Of a stretch of DNA of 6,046 nt, positions 1 to 5,034 are shown in pieces. The DNA lies in the NCBI GenBank assembly GCA_041688515.1, contig JBDNHZ010000243.1, positions 1-6,046 of the forward strand, written 5' to 3'. The stretch comes from UBA6176 sp041688515 (GTDB lineage Bacteria; Verrucomicrobiota; Verrucomicrobiia; Limisphaerales; UBA9464). The notes under the pieces were generated by a model. That model had not been told where the DNA came from, did no database searches, and saw only the letters and a program-made list of their open reading frames with translations. Position 1 is the first letter of the stretch. Every line of letters begins with the position of its first letter. Position numbers and translations under genes: made by a program.

Positions 1-315
1 GGTGCCATCGACCACATGAACGACTTCGGACGCATCGTCTGCTGCGGGATGATCTCCGGTTACAACGATGAGAAGTCGAAGCCCGGTCCCGCGAACCTTT
101 TCAAGATTATCGGCAAACGGGTCCGGATGCAGGGCTTCATCGTGCGCGACCATCAGGATCTTCAGGCAGTATTCCAAAAGGAGATGGGAGCATGGATCCG
201 CGACGGTAGCATCGTGTGGGAGGAAACCATCACCGAAGGAATCGAAAACGCACCGAAAGCCTTCCTCGCTCTTTTCGAAGGAGACAAAATCGGCAAGGCG
301 CTCGTGAAGGTGTAA
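1..315 (+). CDS. NADP-dependent oxidoreductase (CurA/YncB-like MDR family), C-terminal fragment
   Basis: The reading frame is open from the first base and ends at TAA 313-315, leaving 104 residues of a protein whose start lies outside the window. It matches the C-terminal part of the zinc-independent medium-chain dehydrogenase/reductase group that includes curcumin reductase and prostaglandin/alkenal reductases. These enzymes use NADPH to reduce the double bond of enones or enals in the cytosol. Visible family features are the Rossmann-end segment NDFGRIVCCGMISGYN (about residues 7-22), the stretch KRVRMQGFIVRDH and the closing GKALVKV. The family is usually about 330-345 residues, so roughly two thirds is missing here through the window edge, not through damage. 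The substrate cannot be told from this fragment. I see no clear terminator after the stop. Confidence 0.85.
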   Translation, partial: GAIDHMNDFGRIVCCGMISGYNDEKSKPGPANLFKIIGKRVRMQGFIVRDHQDLQAVFQKEMGAWIRDGSIVWEETITEGIENAPKAFLALFEGDKIGKALVKV

Positions 316-562
316 GGGATACGACACCGTCACCGGGATCGTCGGGAAGAATTAGTTCAACCGGGTCGGGCCGTTTTGCGGCTTGGCCGGACCTGGCTCG
401 GATCAGGTTTTCCATCGTCCACCGGATGGACTGCCTGCTGACGTGGAATTGCACCCATCTGGCGAATGCGACGCTCCAGAAGGCTCTGTTTGAGTTTTGA
501 TCCTACCATCATCAGCATATGCCCGTCATCTGAACGCGGGAGTTCCGCTTCCATCCCAAGAT
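316..562. other. Spacer without a supported gene
   Basis: This stretch separates the oxidoreductase from the broken small ORF. Short open frames exist on both strands, but none has a recognisable domain, a good start context or protein-like composition. The only structure noticed is a small GCCG/CGGC hairpin near 372-384, with no following T-run. Confidence 0.5.
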
Positions 563-781
563 ATGAAAGACACGATTGTAAAAAGGGTCTGAGATGCGAG
601 GGCTGCAGTTGCAGCCGATTTTGAGTACGACCGGCACCGATTGTTTGCGTGGGCGAAGGTCCATGCGGCTGCAGAGCACAAGGCCAAGCACTGGCTGGCT
701 ACGGGCCCGAACAAAGCACTCCAGAGAACGCCGGGACCACGTTCTGTTTCCTCTCCAACAACTGGGGCTCGGCGTCCCTGA
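563..781 (+). pseudogene. Small ORF broken by in-frame TGA, tail formed by repeat-like sequence
   Basis: From ATG 563 the frame reads MKDTIVKRV, then TGA at 590-592 (codon 10), then continues open for 62 more codons to TGA 779-781. The part after the stop looks like real protein (DARAAVAADFEYDRHRLFAW, then an Ala/Lys/His-rich helix-like stretch). The overall shape, a short N-terminal helix followed by an AxAxxFxYD-type segment, recalls the small 60-80 residue hypothetical proteins common beside toxin or mobile genes. CGA to TGA is a single transition that would restore Arg at codon 10. From about codon 48 the frame enters GPNKALQRTPG and a Pro/Arg/Ser-rich tail, which I read as repeat sequence and not as the original C-terminus. 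Alternatives are a chance open frame or a sequencing error at 590. No function is assigned. Confidence 0.35.
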
Positions 782-814
782 TTTGAGCGTCAGGCGACCG
801 GACGCATTCGCAAC
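704..814 (+). repeat. Putative interspersed repeat (ALQRT-type tail)
   Basis: Translated in the frame of the broken ORF, this stretch gives NKALQRTPGPRSVSSPTTGA. I recall similar ALQRT-containing tails on otherwise unrelated hypothetical proteins of Verrucomicrobiota genomes, which suggests a dispersed intergenic repeat that supplies accidental C-termini. Only one copy is in the window, so repetitiveness cannot be shown here. The boundaries are approximate and the assignment rests on memory of the family, not on a search. Confidence 0.3.
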
Positions 815-937
815 ATGAAGACACTCGCCACGGCCATGATTGGAGCAGCAGCCTTCCTTGAGTTGTCGAGCGACGACAGCGCTGCCTCCCGCGGCGGCGG
901 GATTGGGTTGTCAAGCCGCTACACGCGCTATGCTTAG
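815..937 (+). CDS. Doubtful 40-residue ORF with signal-peptide-like start
   Basis: ATG 815 to TAG 935-937 encodes 40 residues beginning MKTLATAMIGAAAFLELSS: one Lys, then an Ala-rich hydrophobic stretch of about 13 residues, as in an export signal. After that comes a Ser/Asp and Gly-rich stretch (SRGGGIGLSSRYTRYA) and the stop. No mature domain follows, there is no clear ribosome binding site, and the ORF sits between repeat-like sequence and the tandem array. It could be a remnant of a secreted protein whose body was lost, a small secreted peptide, or chance. No family is recognised. Confidence 0.2.
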   Translation: MKTLATAMIGAAAFLELSSDDSAASRGGGIGLSSRYTRYA

Positions 938-1069
938 TTTCATTCTCGTCTTCTGCTTGGCGCTCCGACCGAGCGGCTTCAAGCCGGTGCTCCGCTGTGT
1001 CGTGGTGCACCCGGACTGCCCTGCCGCCAGGGACGGCCACGGTCTTAGGCCCCTTCCAGCGAGCGCTTG

Positions 1070-1178
1070 GCCGAAAAGAACGCAAAAGCGAAAGAAGGAG
1101 GGATGCCGTTCACGCGCTGGAGCGTGCGGTCCACTCCGCTCCCTCCCTCTTTTTTCGTCCTATTTCGTTCCTTTCGGC
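1070..1178. repeat. Long imperfect hairpin, repeat copy 1
   Basis: The left arm begins GCCGAAAAGAACG (1070) and runs to GAAGGAGGGA. The right arm runs from TCCCTCCCTC through TTTCGTTCCTTTCGGC (end 1178). The two arms, each about 35-40 nt, are near reverse complements with a few bulges. Between them is a smaller apical stem, CACGC-GCTGGA-GCGTG, flanked by CCG/CGG. As RNA or extruded DNA the unit would fold into one long hairpin. Confidence 0.75.
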
Positions 1179-1241
1179 TACCTCCTGCGCCGTTGCCGCC
1201 AGGGACAGCCACGGTCGCAGGCCCCTTCCAGCGAGCGCTTG

Positions 1242-1350
1242 GCCGAAAAGAACGCAAAAGCGAAAGAAGGAGGAATGCCGTTCACGCGCTGGAGCGTGCG
1301 GTCCACTCCGCTCCCTCCCCCTTTTTTCGTCCTATTTCGTTCCTTTCGGC
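1242..1350. repeat. Long imperfect hairpin, repeat copy 2
   Basis: This has the same architecture as copy 1, 172 bp further on: left arm from GCCGAAAAGAACG at 1242, apical CACGC/GCGTG stem, right arm ending TTTCGGC at 1350. It differs at GGAGGAA (GGAGGGA in copy 1) and in the C/T-run, both near the base of the apical part. The fold is retained. Confidence 0.75.
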
Positions 1351-1413
1351 TACCTCCTGCGCCGTTGCCGCCAGGGACGGCCACGGTCCCAGGCCCCTTC
1401 CAGCGAGCGCTTG

Positions 1414-1523
1414 GCCGAAAAGAACGCAAAAGCGAAAGAAGGAGGGATGCCGTTCACGCGCTGGAGCGTGCGGTCCACTCCGCTCCCTCCCCTCTTTTTT
1501 CGTCCCATTTCGTTCCTTTCGGC
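1414..1523. repeat. Long imperfect hairpin, repeat copy 3
   Basis: This has the same architecture, 110 nt long because of one extra base in the C/T-run. The left arm starts at 1414 and the right arm ends TTTCGGC at 1523. The change CGTCCTA to CGTCCCA falls in a bulged, poorly paired part of the right arm. Confidence 0.75.
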
Positions 1524-1702
1524 TACCTCCTGCGCCGTTGCCGCCAGGGACGGTCGCGGTCCCGGGCCCTTCCCGAGCGACCTCGACCAGGAACCACCCG
1601 CGGAGGACATCTGGGCCTTCCTCCGGGACGAGGGGAGTGCCCAGAAAGCACACATGGCAGTCCCGGCCGGGTCGGCCAGAACTGCCACGCGCTTGAAATC
1701 CG

Positions 1703-1718
1703 CGGGGAGGATTCCCCG
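1703..1718 (-). terminator. Possible weak terminator hairpin after DUF5069 gene
   Basis: A perfect 6-bp GC-rich stem CGGGGA/TCCCCG with a 4-nt loop lies 8 nt beyond the stop of the - strand DUF5069 gene. Read on the - strand it is followed by GCGGATTTC, not a real T-tract. It is therefore either a weak terminator or a transcript-end stabilising hairpin. Confidence 0.3.
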
Positions 1719-1725
1719 AAGTGCC

Positions 1726-2172
1726 TTACTTGAGGACGGCCTGATGGAACTCGAACCAGTCGTCGAGGTTGTTCAGGTTGATCGCATCGCCCAGGAGGGA
1801 TCCGTCGTCCGGCAGGTTGTTGGCGGTGAGGATGCCCTTGCGGACTTCGTCCGTGTGCTGGTAGCCAGCGATCGAAAGGTTGAGCGCGTGGATCTTGGCG
1901 CGGCTCAGGTTCACCCCCGGCTGACGCTTGATCCAGGCCTCGAACTGCGGATAGGTGGGCTTGGTCTCGGCGAGGAACTTCTTCACTTCGTCGGCATTCA
2001 GGCCGAGGCCGTTGATGACCATCGTGTCATAGCCCTGGCCGATTCCGGGGTAACCGGCAGCCAGCTTTCCGGCGGCTTCCAGCGAGGCTTTCTGCCACAG
2101 GCGGGGAAGATGAAGGACACCCAGCGGGCCGGCCACGCCGGAACTGATCAAAGGAACGTACGTCGTGCTCAT
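1726..2172 (-). CDS. DUF5069 domain-containing protein
   Basis: This is a 148-residue protein, ATG at 2172 and TAA at 1728-1726, close to the usual length of the family. It fits DUF5069, a family of unknown function common in Verrucomicrobiota. Family-like parts are the N-terminal PLGVLHLPRLWQKASLEAAG, the middle GIGQGYDTMVINGLGLNADE, and the most conserved C-terminal half with AGYQHTDEVRKGILTANNLP and then DDGSLLGDAINLNNLDDWFE. There is no signal peptide or membrane segment, so a soluble cytosolic protein is expected. No Shine-Dalgarno is obvious before the start (sequence GTTTTAATTC). It lies 77 bp downstream of the kinase gene on the same strand and may share its transcript. A TTGACC on the - strand at 2222-2217 could be a -35 box for its own promoter, but I see no good -10. 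No biochemical role is known to me. Confidence 0.85.
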   Translation of the reverse strand: MSTTYVPLISSGVAGPLGVLHLPRLWQKASLEAAGKLAAGYPGIGQGYDTMVINGLGLNADEVKKFLAETKPTYPQFEAWIKRQPGVNLSRAKIHALNLSIAGYQHTDEVRKGILTANNLPDDGSLLGDAINLNNLDDWFEFHQAVLK

Positions 2173-2249
2173 GAATTAAAACTGTGGAGCGCAGCCTAGG
2201 TAAGCCCCGGCCGTCGGGTCAAAGTGTTTTCCGGGCAACCCTCCACCCC

Positions 2250-3074
2250 TCACCCCACGTACAGGGCCTGGCGGATCTCGTGGACGAGAACGCTGGTGAC
2301 CGGGTGGCGCCGTTCCATGTCCTTTTCCAGACAGCGGAGGATGATCCGCTCCAGATCGACGGGGATCTCGGAGTTGATCGAGCGGGGAGTGGCGAACTCG
2401 GACCGGTCCAACTGACGACGGAGCACCAGGTCGGCCGTGTCGCCCGGGAACGGTTTGCGGAAGGTCAACAACTCGTAGGCGGTCACCCCGAAGGCCCAGA
2501 GGTCCGCCCGATGATCCACCGGCTGCCGGAGCAACTGTTCCGGGGACATGTACTGGGGTGTGCCCGGGTTGCGATCGAGTTTCCGCGGCGGATTCGGGAT
2601 GGGTTGGGCGAGGTCGAAGTCCACCAGACGAACGCTGCCGTTGCGGCTCATGACCACGTTCTCCGGCTTGAAGTCGAGATGCATGAACCCGTGGTCGTGC
2701 AAGTGCTCCAGCGCCTCGGCCAGGTCGATGAGGATCTGGGCGATGTTCTCCGACAGGACCGGATCATTCGCCGCCATCCGCATCTTGAGGTTCTCGCCCT
2801 CGACATACTCCATGACCAGGACCAACTCCCCGTCAATCTTGCCGTGCTCAATGTACCCGATGATCGACGGGTGCGGCGGCAGATGCTGGAGGACTTCCGC
2901 CCCAGTGATGAAGCGCTTGCGCCCGGTAAAGGCCAGCAGGCTGTTGTTGAGCATGAGACGCACGGCCACGGACTGGCCGACCTCATTGGTCGCCAGCCAG
3001 ATCTCCGACATGCCCCCTGCATTGATCCGCTCATGCAGGGTGTATCGTCCCAGTTTTGTACCTACTTCAGCCAT
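2250..3074 (-). CDS. Divergent serine/threonine protein kinase, cytosolic
   Basis: This is a 274-residue single-domain Hanks-type kinase fold that would transfer phosphate from ATP to protein Ser/Thr if active. Motifs in order: degenerate glycine loop INAGGMSEIW (17-26), beta-3 VAVR with Arg39 where Lys is expected, helix-C Glu60, hinge VMEYVEGENL (87-96), catalytic loop HLDFKPEN (132-139), DFD (152-154) in place of DFG, GTPQYMSPE (171-179), and DLWAFGVTAYELL (191-203). The catalytic Asp134, Lys136, Asn139 and metal Asp152 remain. It has no transmembrane, PASTA or other sensor domain. ATG 3074 was chosen because homology starts at once (GTKLGRYTLHERI). The open frame continues upstream to 3356, but that part is not kinase-like and would overlap the leuA leader on the other strand. 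A GAGG lies 13 nt upstream. Fold certain, activity uncertain. Confidence 0.9.
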   Translation of the reverse strand: MAEVGTKLGRYTLHERINAGGMSEIWLATNEVGQSVAVRLMLNNSLLAFTGRKRFITGAEVLQHLPPHPSIIGYIEHGKIDGELVLVMEYVEGENLKMRMAANDPVLSENIAQILIDLAEALEHLHDHGFMHLDFKPENVVMSRNGSVRLVDFDLAQPIPNPPRKLDRNPGTPQYMSPEQLLRQPVDHRADLWAFGVTAYELLTFRKPFPGDTADLVLRRQLDRSEFATPRSINSEIPVDLERIILRCLEKDMERRHPVTSVLVHEIRQALYVG

Positions 3075-3146
3075 CGCAGCAAAAACGCCTCGCTGGGTAG
3101 CAAAGCACGGGCCACCAGCGCAAATGACTTCCTCAGGAAATAGGCG

Positions 3147-3176
3147 TTGACCCTCGGGCCTCGCGCCCGCTTCATT
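3147..3176 (+). promoter_or_regulatory. Candidate promoter of the leuA leader transcript
   Basis: TTGACC at 3147-3152 matches a sigma-70 -35 box at 5 of 6 bases. With an 18-bp spacer the -10 candidate is TTCATT (3171-3176), only 3 of 6. Transcription would then begin near 3183-3184, at the leader-peptide ATG itself. The spacer contains a perfect inverted repeat, CGGGC-CTCGC-GCCCG (3155-3169), which could be an operator. The poor -10 makes this tentative. Confidence 0.3.
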
Positions 3177-3183
3177 ACCCAAC

Positions 3184-3255
3184 ATGAGTTCCTGTCCGGC
3201 ATTCCGACTTACTAGCCTGTTGCTGCTTTTGTGCAGTAGGGCGGTCGGAGCTTGA
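3184..3255 (+). CDS. Leucine-rich leader peptide of the leuA attenuator (leuL-type)
   Basis: ATG 3184 to TGA 3253-3255 encodes 23 residues, starting MSSCPAFRLTS, followed by five consecutive leucine codons (CTG TTG CTG CTT TTG, 3217-3231) and ending CSRAVGA. Six of 23 codons are Leu. This is the hallmark of a regulatory leader peptide: when charged leucyl-tRNA is scarce the ribosome stalls in the Leu run and changes the fold of the RNA downstream. It sits 106 bp before leuA, whose product is needed for leucine synthesis, and is followed by a terminator. There is no Shine-Dalgarno before the ATG (CTTCATTACCCAAC), which suggests leaderless or unassisted initiation. The peptide itself is unlikely to have a function beyond its translation. 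The assignment is by position and codon content, not by homology. Confidence 0.78.
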   Translation: MSSCPAFRLTSLLLLLCSRAVGA

Positions 3256-3313
3256 TCAGGACCTTGTCGGATTTCGCTCCCCATCGCCGCGTCGGCGGTG
3301 GGTTTTTTGTTTT
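3202..3313 (+). promoter_or_regulatory. Leucine attenuator: competing RNA pairings upstream of leuA
   Basis: Three mutually exclusive pairings can be drawn. Pairing 1:2 joins 3202-3209 (TTCCGACT) to 3243-3250 (GGTCGGAG), enclosing a second stem of 3216-3223 with 3233-3240; the Leu codons lie inside it. Pairing 2:3, the antiterminator, joins GGCGG (3240-3244) to TCGCC (3284-3288) and GGAGC (3247-3251) to GCTCC (3276-3280), with a small internal loop and a 24-nt hairpin loop. Pairing 3:4 is the terminator at 3280-3302. A ribosome stalled on the Leu codons would block segment 1, free segment 2 to capture segment 3 and let transcription reach leuA. With leucine plentiful the terminator forms. Pairings were drawn by hand, without energies. 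Confidence 0.7.
3280..3313 (+). terminator. Intrinsic terminator within the leuA leader
   Basis: A 10-bp stem CCCATCGCCG/CGGCGGTGGG (3280-3289 with 3293-3302, one G-U pair, loop CGT) is followed at once by TTTTTTGTTTT (3303-3313). The T-tract exists only in the + direction. It lies 25 nt after the leader stop codon and 48 bp before leuA. There is no nearby + strand gene upstream other than the leader ORF, so its natural role is attenuation of leuA. Confidence 0.88.
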
Positions 3314-3361
3314 CCGCACTGCCGCGAGCGCGACCGGGATCGGGTCCCAACCGCACGAGCC

Positions 3362-5029
3362 ATGCAGAAGCCAGCCTCCAACAAATACCGTCCGTTCCCG
3401 CCGATCCATCTCCCGGATCGGCAGTGGCCCAATCGCGTCCTGACTGCCGCGCCCTCGTGGTGCAGTGTCGACCTCCGTGATGGCAACCAGGCCCTCGCGG
3501 TGCCGATGAATGTCTCCCAGAAACTGGAGATGTTCGAGGCGCTGGTGCGTTGTGGATTCAAGGAGATCGAAGTCGGCTTCCCCGCCGCTTCGAACACCGA
3601 GTTCGCCTTCATGCGCCGCCTCATTGAGGACGGCCGCATCCCGGACGACGTCACCATCCAAGTCCTGGTCCAGGCCCGCGAAGACCTGATCGAACGGACC
3701 GTGGAATCCCTCGCCGGCGCGAAGAATGCGATCATCCACCTGTACAACTCGACTTCGCCGGCACAGCGCAGGGTGGTATTCGGACTCGAAAAGCCCGAGA
3801 TCGTCGCCATCGCCCGTAGAGGCACGCGTTGGATCCGGGATCGGGTGCATCGTCTGGCCGGCACCCGCGTCCGGTTCCAGTATTCGCCAGAGAGTTTCTC
3901 CGCCACCGAAGTCGAGTTTGCCCTCGAGATCTGCGAGGCCGTCATCGACGAATGGCAGCCGACCCCGAAAAATCCGATTATCCTGAATCTCCCGGACACG
4001 GTGGAGGTGGCGATGCCCAACGTGTACGCCGACCAGATCGAATGGTTCATCCGGCATCTGCGCACTCCGGCGGCGGCCATCATCTCGCTCCACACCCACA
4101 ACGATCGCGGGACCGGCATCGCCGCCACGGAACTCGGCCTGCTCGCCGGTGCCCATCGCGTCGAAGGCACGCTGTTCGGCAATGGTGAACGCACCGGGAA
4201 CCTCGACATCGTCACGGTGGCGCTGAATCTGTACATGCACGGGATCGACCCGGGCCTGGACTTCTCCGATCTCAATTCCCTCCGTCAGGTGTACGAACGC
4301 TGCACCGGGATGACCGTCCCGCCCCGCCAGCCTTACGCCGGGGAACTCGTCTTTACCGCCTTCTCCGGCTCCCACCAGGACGCCATCCGCAAGGGTCTCC
4401 GCGAACGCGAACTCGTCCAGGAAAAGGGTCTCAACCCGTTCTGGGACGTCCCTTACCTGACGATTGATCCCGGCGACCTCGGCCGCGAGTACTACGAGGT
4501 CATTCGCGTCAACAGCCAGTCCGGCAAGGGTGGCGTCGCCTACCTGCTCGAAACCGAGTTTGGCATTGAACTGCCCAAGGACATGCAACGCGAGTTCGGC
4601 CCCATCGCCAACGATGAGGTCGATCGTCGCGGTCGCGAGGTCCGCGGCCCGGAACTCAAGGCGATGTTCTGGACCGAGTACATCGATCGATCGGAACCCT
4701 TTCGCCTCGAAGGCTTCGAGACCGAGGGCCGCGATGGCACCGTGCGTTGTCGCGCCCAGGTCCGGCAGGAGAACCAGGTACGATCCTTCGAAGGCATGGG
4801 CAATGGACCGATTGCCGCCTTCGTCCACGCCCTCATCGCCGGAGGGGTTCCCAAATTCGAGGTGGCCCATTACTCCGAGCACGCCCTCGCCGCCGGCGAA
4901 ACCGCCAGCGCCATCGCCTATATCCAGATCCGCCACGCCGATGGCCGGACGCGCTGGGGTGCCGGGGTGGATACCAGCATCGAAATCGCCTCCATCAAAG
5001 CCATCCTCAGCGCCCTGAACCGAAGTTGA
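3362..5029 (+). CDS. leuA: 2-isopropylmalate synthase, long form with regulatory domain
   Basis: This 555-residue cytosolic enzyme (EC 2.3.3.13) condenses acetyl-CoA with 2-ketoisovalerate to 2-isopropylmalate, the first committed step of leucine synthesis. The TIM-barrel catalytic domain (about 30-320) shows SVDLRDGNQ (35-43) with catalytic Arg39 and metal ligand Asp40, metal-binding HTHND (244-248) and NGERTGN (274-280). A linker region has SGSHQDAIRKG (335-345) and SQSGKGG (385-391). Residues about 440-555 form the C-terminal domain that binds leucine for feedback inhibition, ending with VDTSIEIASIKAILSAL. Length and order match the long, Corynebacterium/Mycobacterium-type LeuA. ATG 3362 is preferred because family-like sequence (NKYRPFPPIHLPDRQWP) begins right after it and the terminator lies just upstream. 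No strong Shine-Dalgarno is seen. All expected key residues are present. hemB follows after 5 bp. Confidence 0.97.
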   Translation: MQKPASNKYRPFPPIHLPDRQWPNRVLTAAPSWCSVDLRDGNQALAVPMNVSQKLEMFEALVRCGFKEIEVGFPAASNTEFAFMRRLIEDGRIPDDVTIQVLVQAREDLIERTVESLAGAKNAIIHLYNSTSPAQRRVVFGLEKPEIVAIARRGTRWIRDRVHRLAGTRVRFQYSPESFSATEVEFALEICEAVIDEWQPTPKNPIILNLPDTVEVAMPNVYADQIEWFIRHLRTPAAAIISLHTHNDRGTGIAATELGLLAGAHRVEGTLFGNGERTGNLDIVTVALNLYMHGIDPGLDFSDLNSLRQVYERCTGMTVPPRQPYAGELVFTAFSGSHQDAIRKGLRERELVQEKGLNPFWDVPYLTIDPGDLGREYYEVIRVNSQSGKGGVAYLLETEFGIELPKDMQREFGPIANDEVDRRGREVRGPELKAMFWTEYIDRSEPFRLEGFETEGRDGTVRCRAQVRQENQVRSFEGMGNGPIAAFVHALIAGGVPKFEVAHYSEHALAAGETASAIAYIQIRHADGRTRWGAGVDTSIEIASIKAILSALNRS

Positions 5030-5034
5030 TTCCC

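Larger units (their letters stand above)
1022..1580. repeat. Tandem array of a 172-bp unit, about 3.2 copies
   Basis: The unit starting TGCCGCCAGGGAC recurs at 1022, 1194, 1366 and 1539. Periods are 172, 172 and 173 bp, the extra base lying in the C/T-rich run of copy 3. Copies 1-3 differ from each other at only about four or five positions by eye (near 97% identity), notably in the three bases before AGGCCCC, in the C/T run and at CGTCCTA/CGTCCCA. The fourth copy is partial and diverged, fading out by about 1580. Since 172 is not a multiple of three, each copy is read in a different frame, which produces long overlapping stop-free frames that should not be annotated as genes. The array lies downstream of the - strand DUF5069 gene. 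Confidence 0.93.

Noticed and set aside
357..554. 65-codon - strand ORF
   Set aside because: It has no recognisable fold, no ribosome binding site and no homology that I can name; it looks like a chance open frame.
699..1085. 128-codon - strand open frame
   Set aside because: Its composition is Arg/Ser-rich, it has no domain, and it spans the putative repeat and the first part of the tandem array.
1022..1580. CRISPR array
   Set aside because: The units are 172 bp, directly adjacent and have no variable spacers; no cas gene is present.
1611..1644. CTGGGC...GCCCAG inverted repeat with inner TCCTC/GGGGA pairing
   Set aside because: It is a good stem but has no T-tract on either strand and lies more than 80 bp past the DUF5069 stop; it could be chance in GC-rich DNA.
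1045..1688. - strand open frames inside the tandem array
   Set aside because: They are repeat-derived peptides with no domain, repeated in different frames, and depend entirely on the array.
840..2199. Long + strand open frames (up to 400 codons) across the tandem array and beyond
   Set aside because: They arise because the 172-bp unit has no stops and its period shifts the frame at each copy; the translations are the same low-complexity Arg/Ser/Pro-rich peptides in rotated order, and one runs antisense through the DUF5069 gene.
2184..3143. 319-codon + strand open frame opposite the kinase
   Set aside because: It is the antisense shadow of a clear kinase domain; its translation has no family resemblance.
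3075..3356. N-terminal extension of the kinase by 94 residues
   Set aside because: The extension is low-complexity with no homology, would run through the leuA leader and terminator on the opposite strand, and kinase homology begins right after the Met at 3074.
3212..4936. 574-codon - strand open frame opposite leuA
   Set aside because: LeuA on the + strand is unmistakable with all catalytic motifs; the antisense frame is a by-product of GC-rich codon usage and has no recognisable domain.
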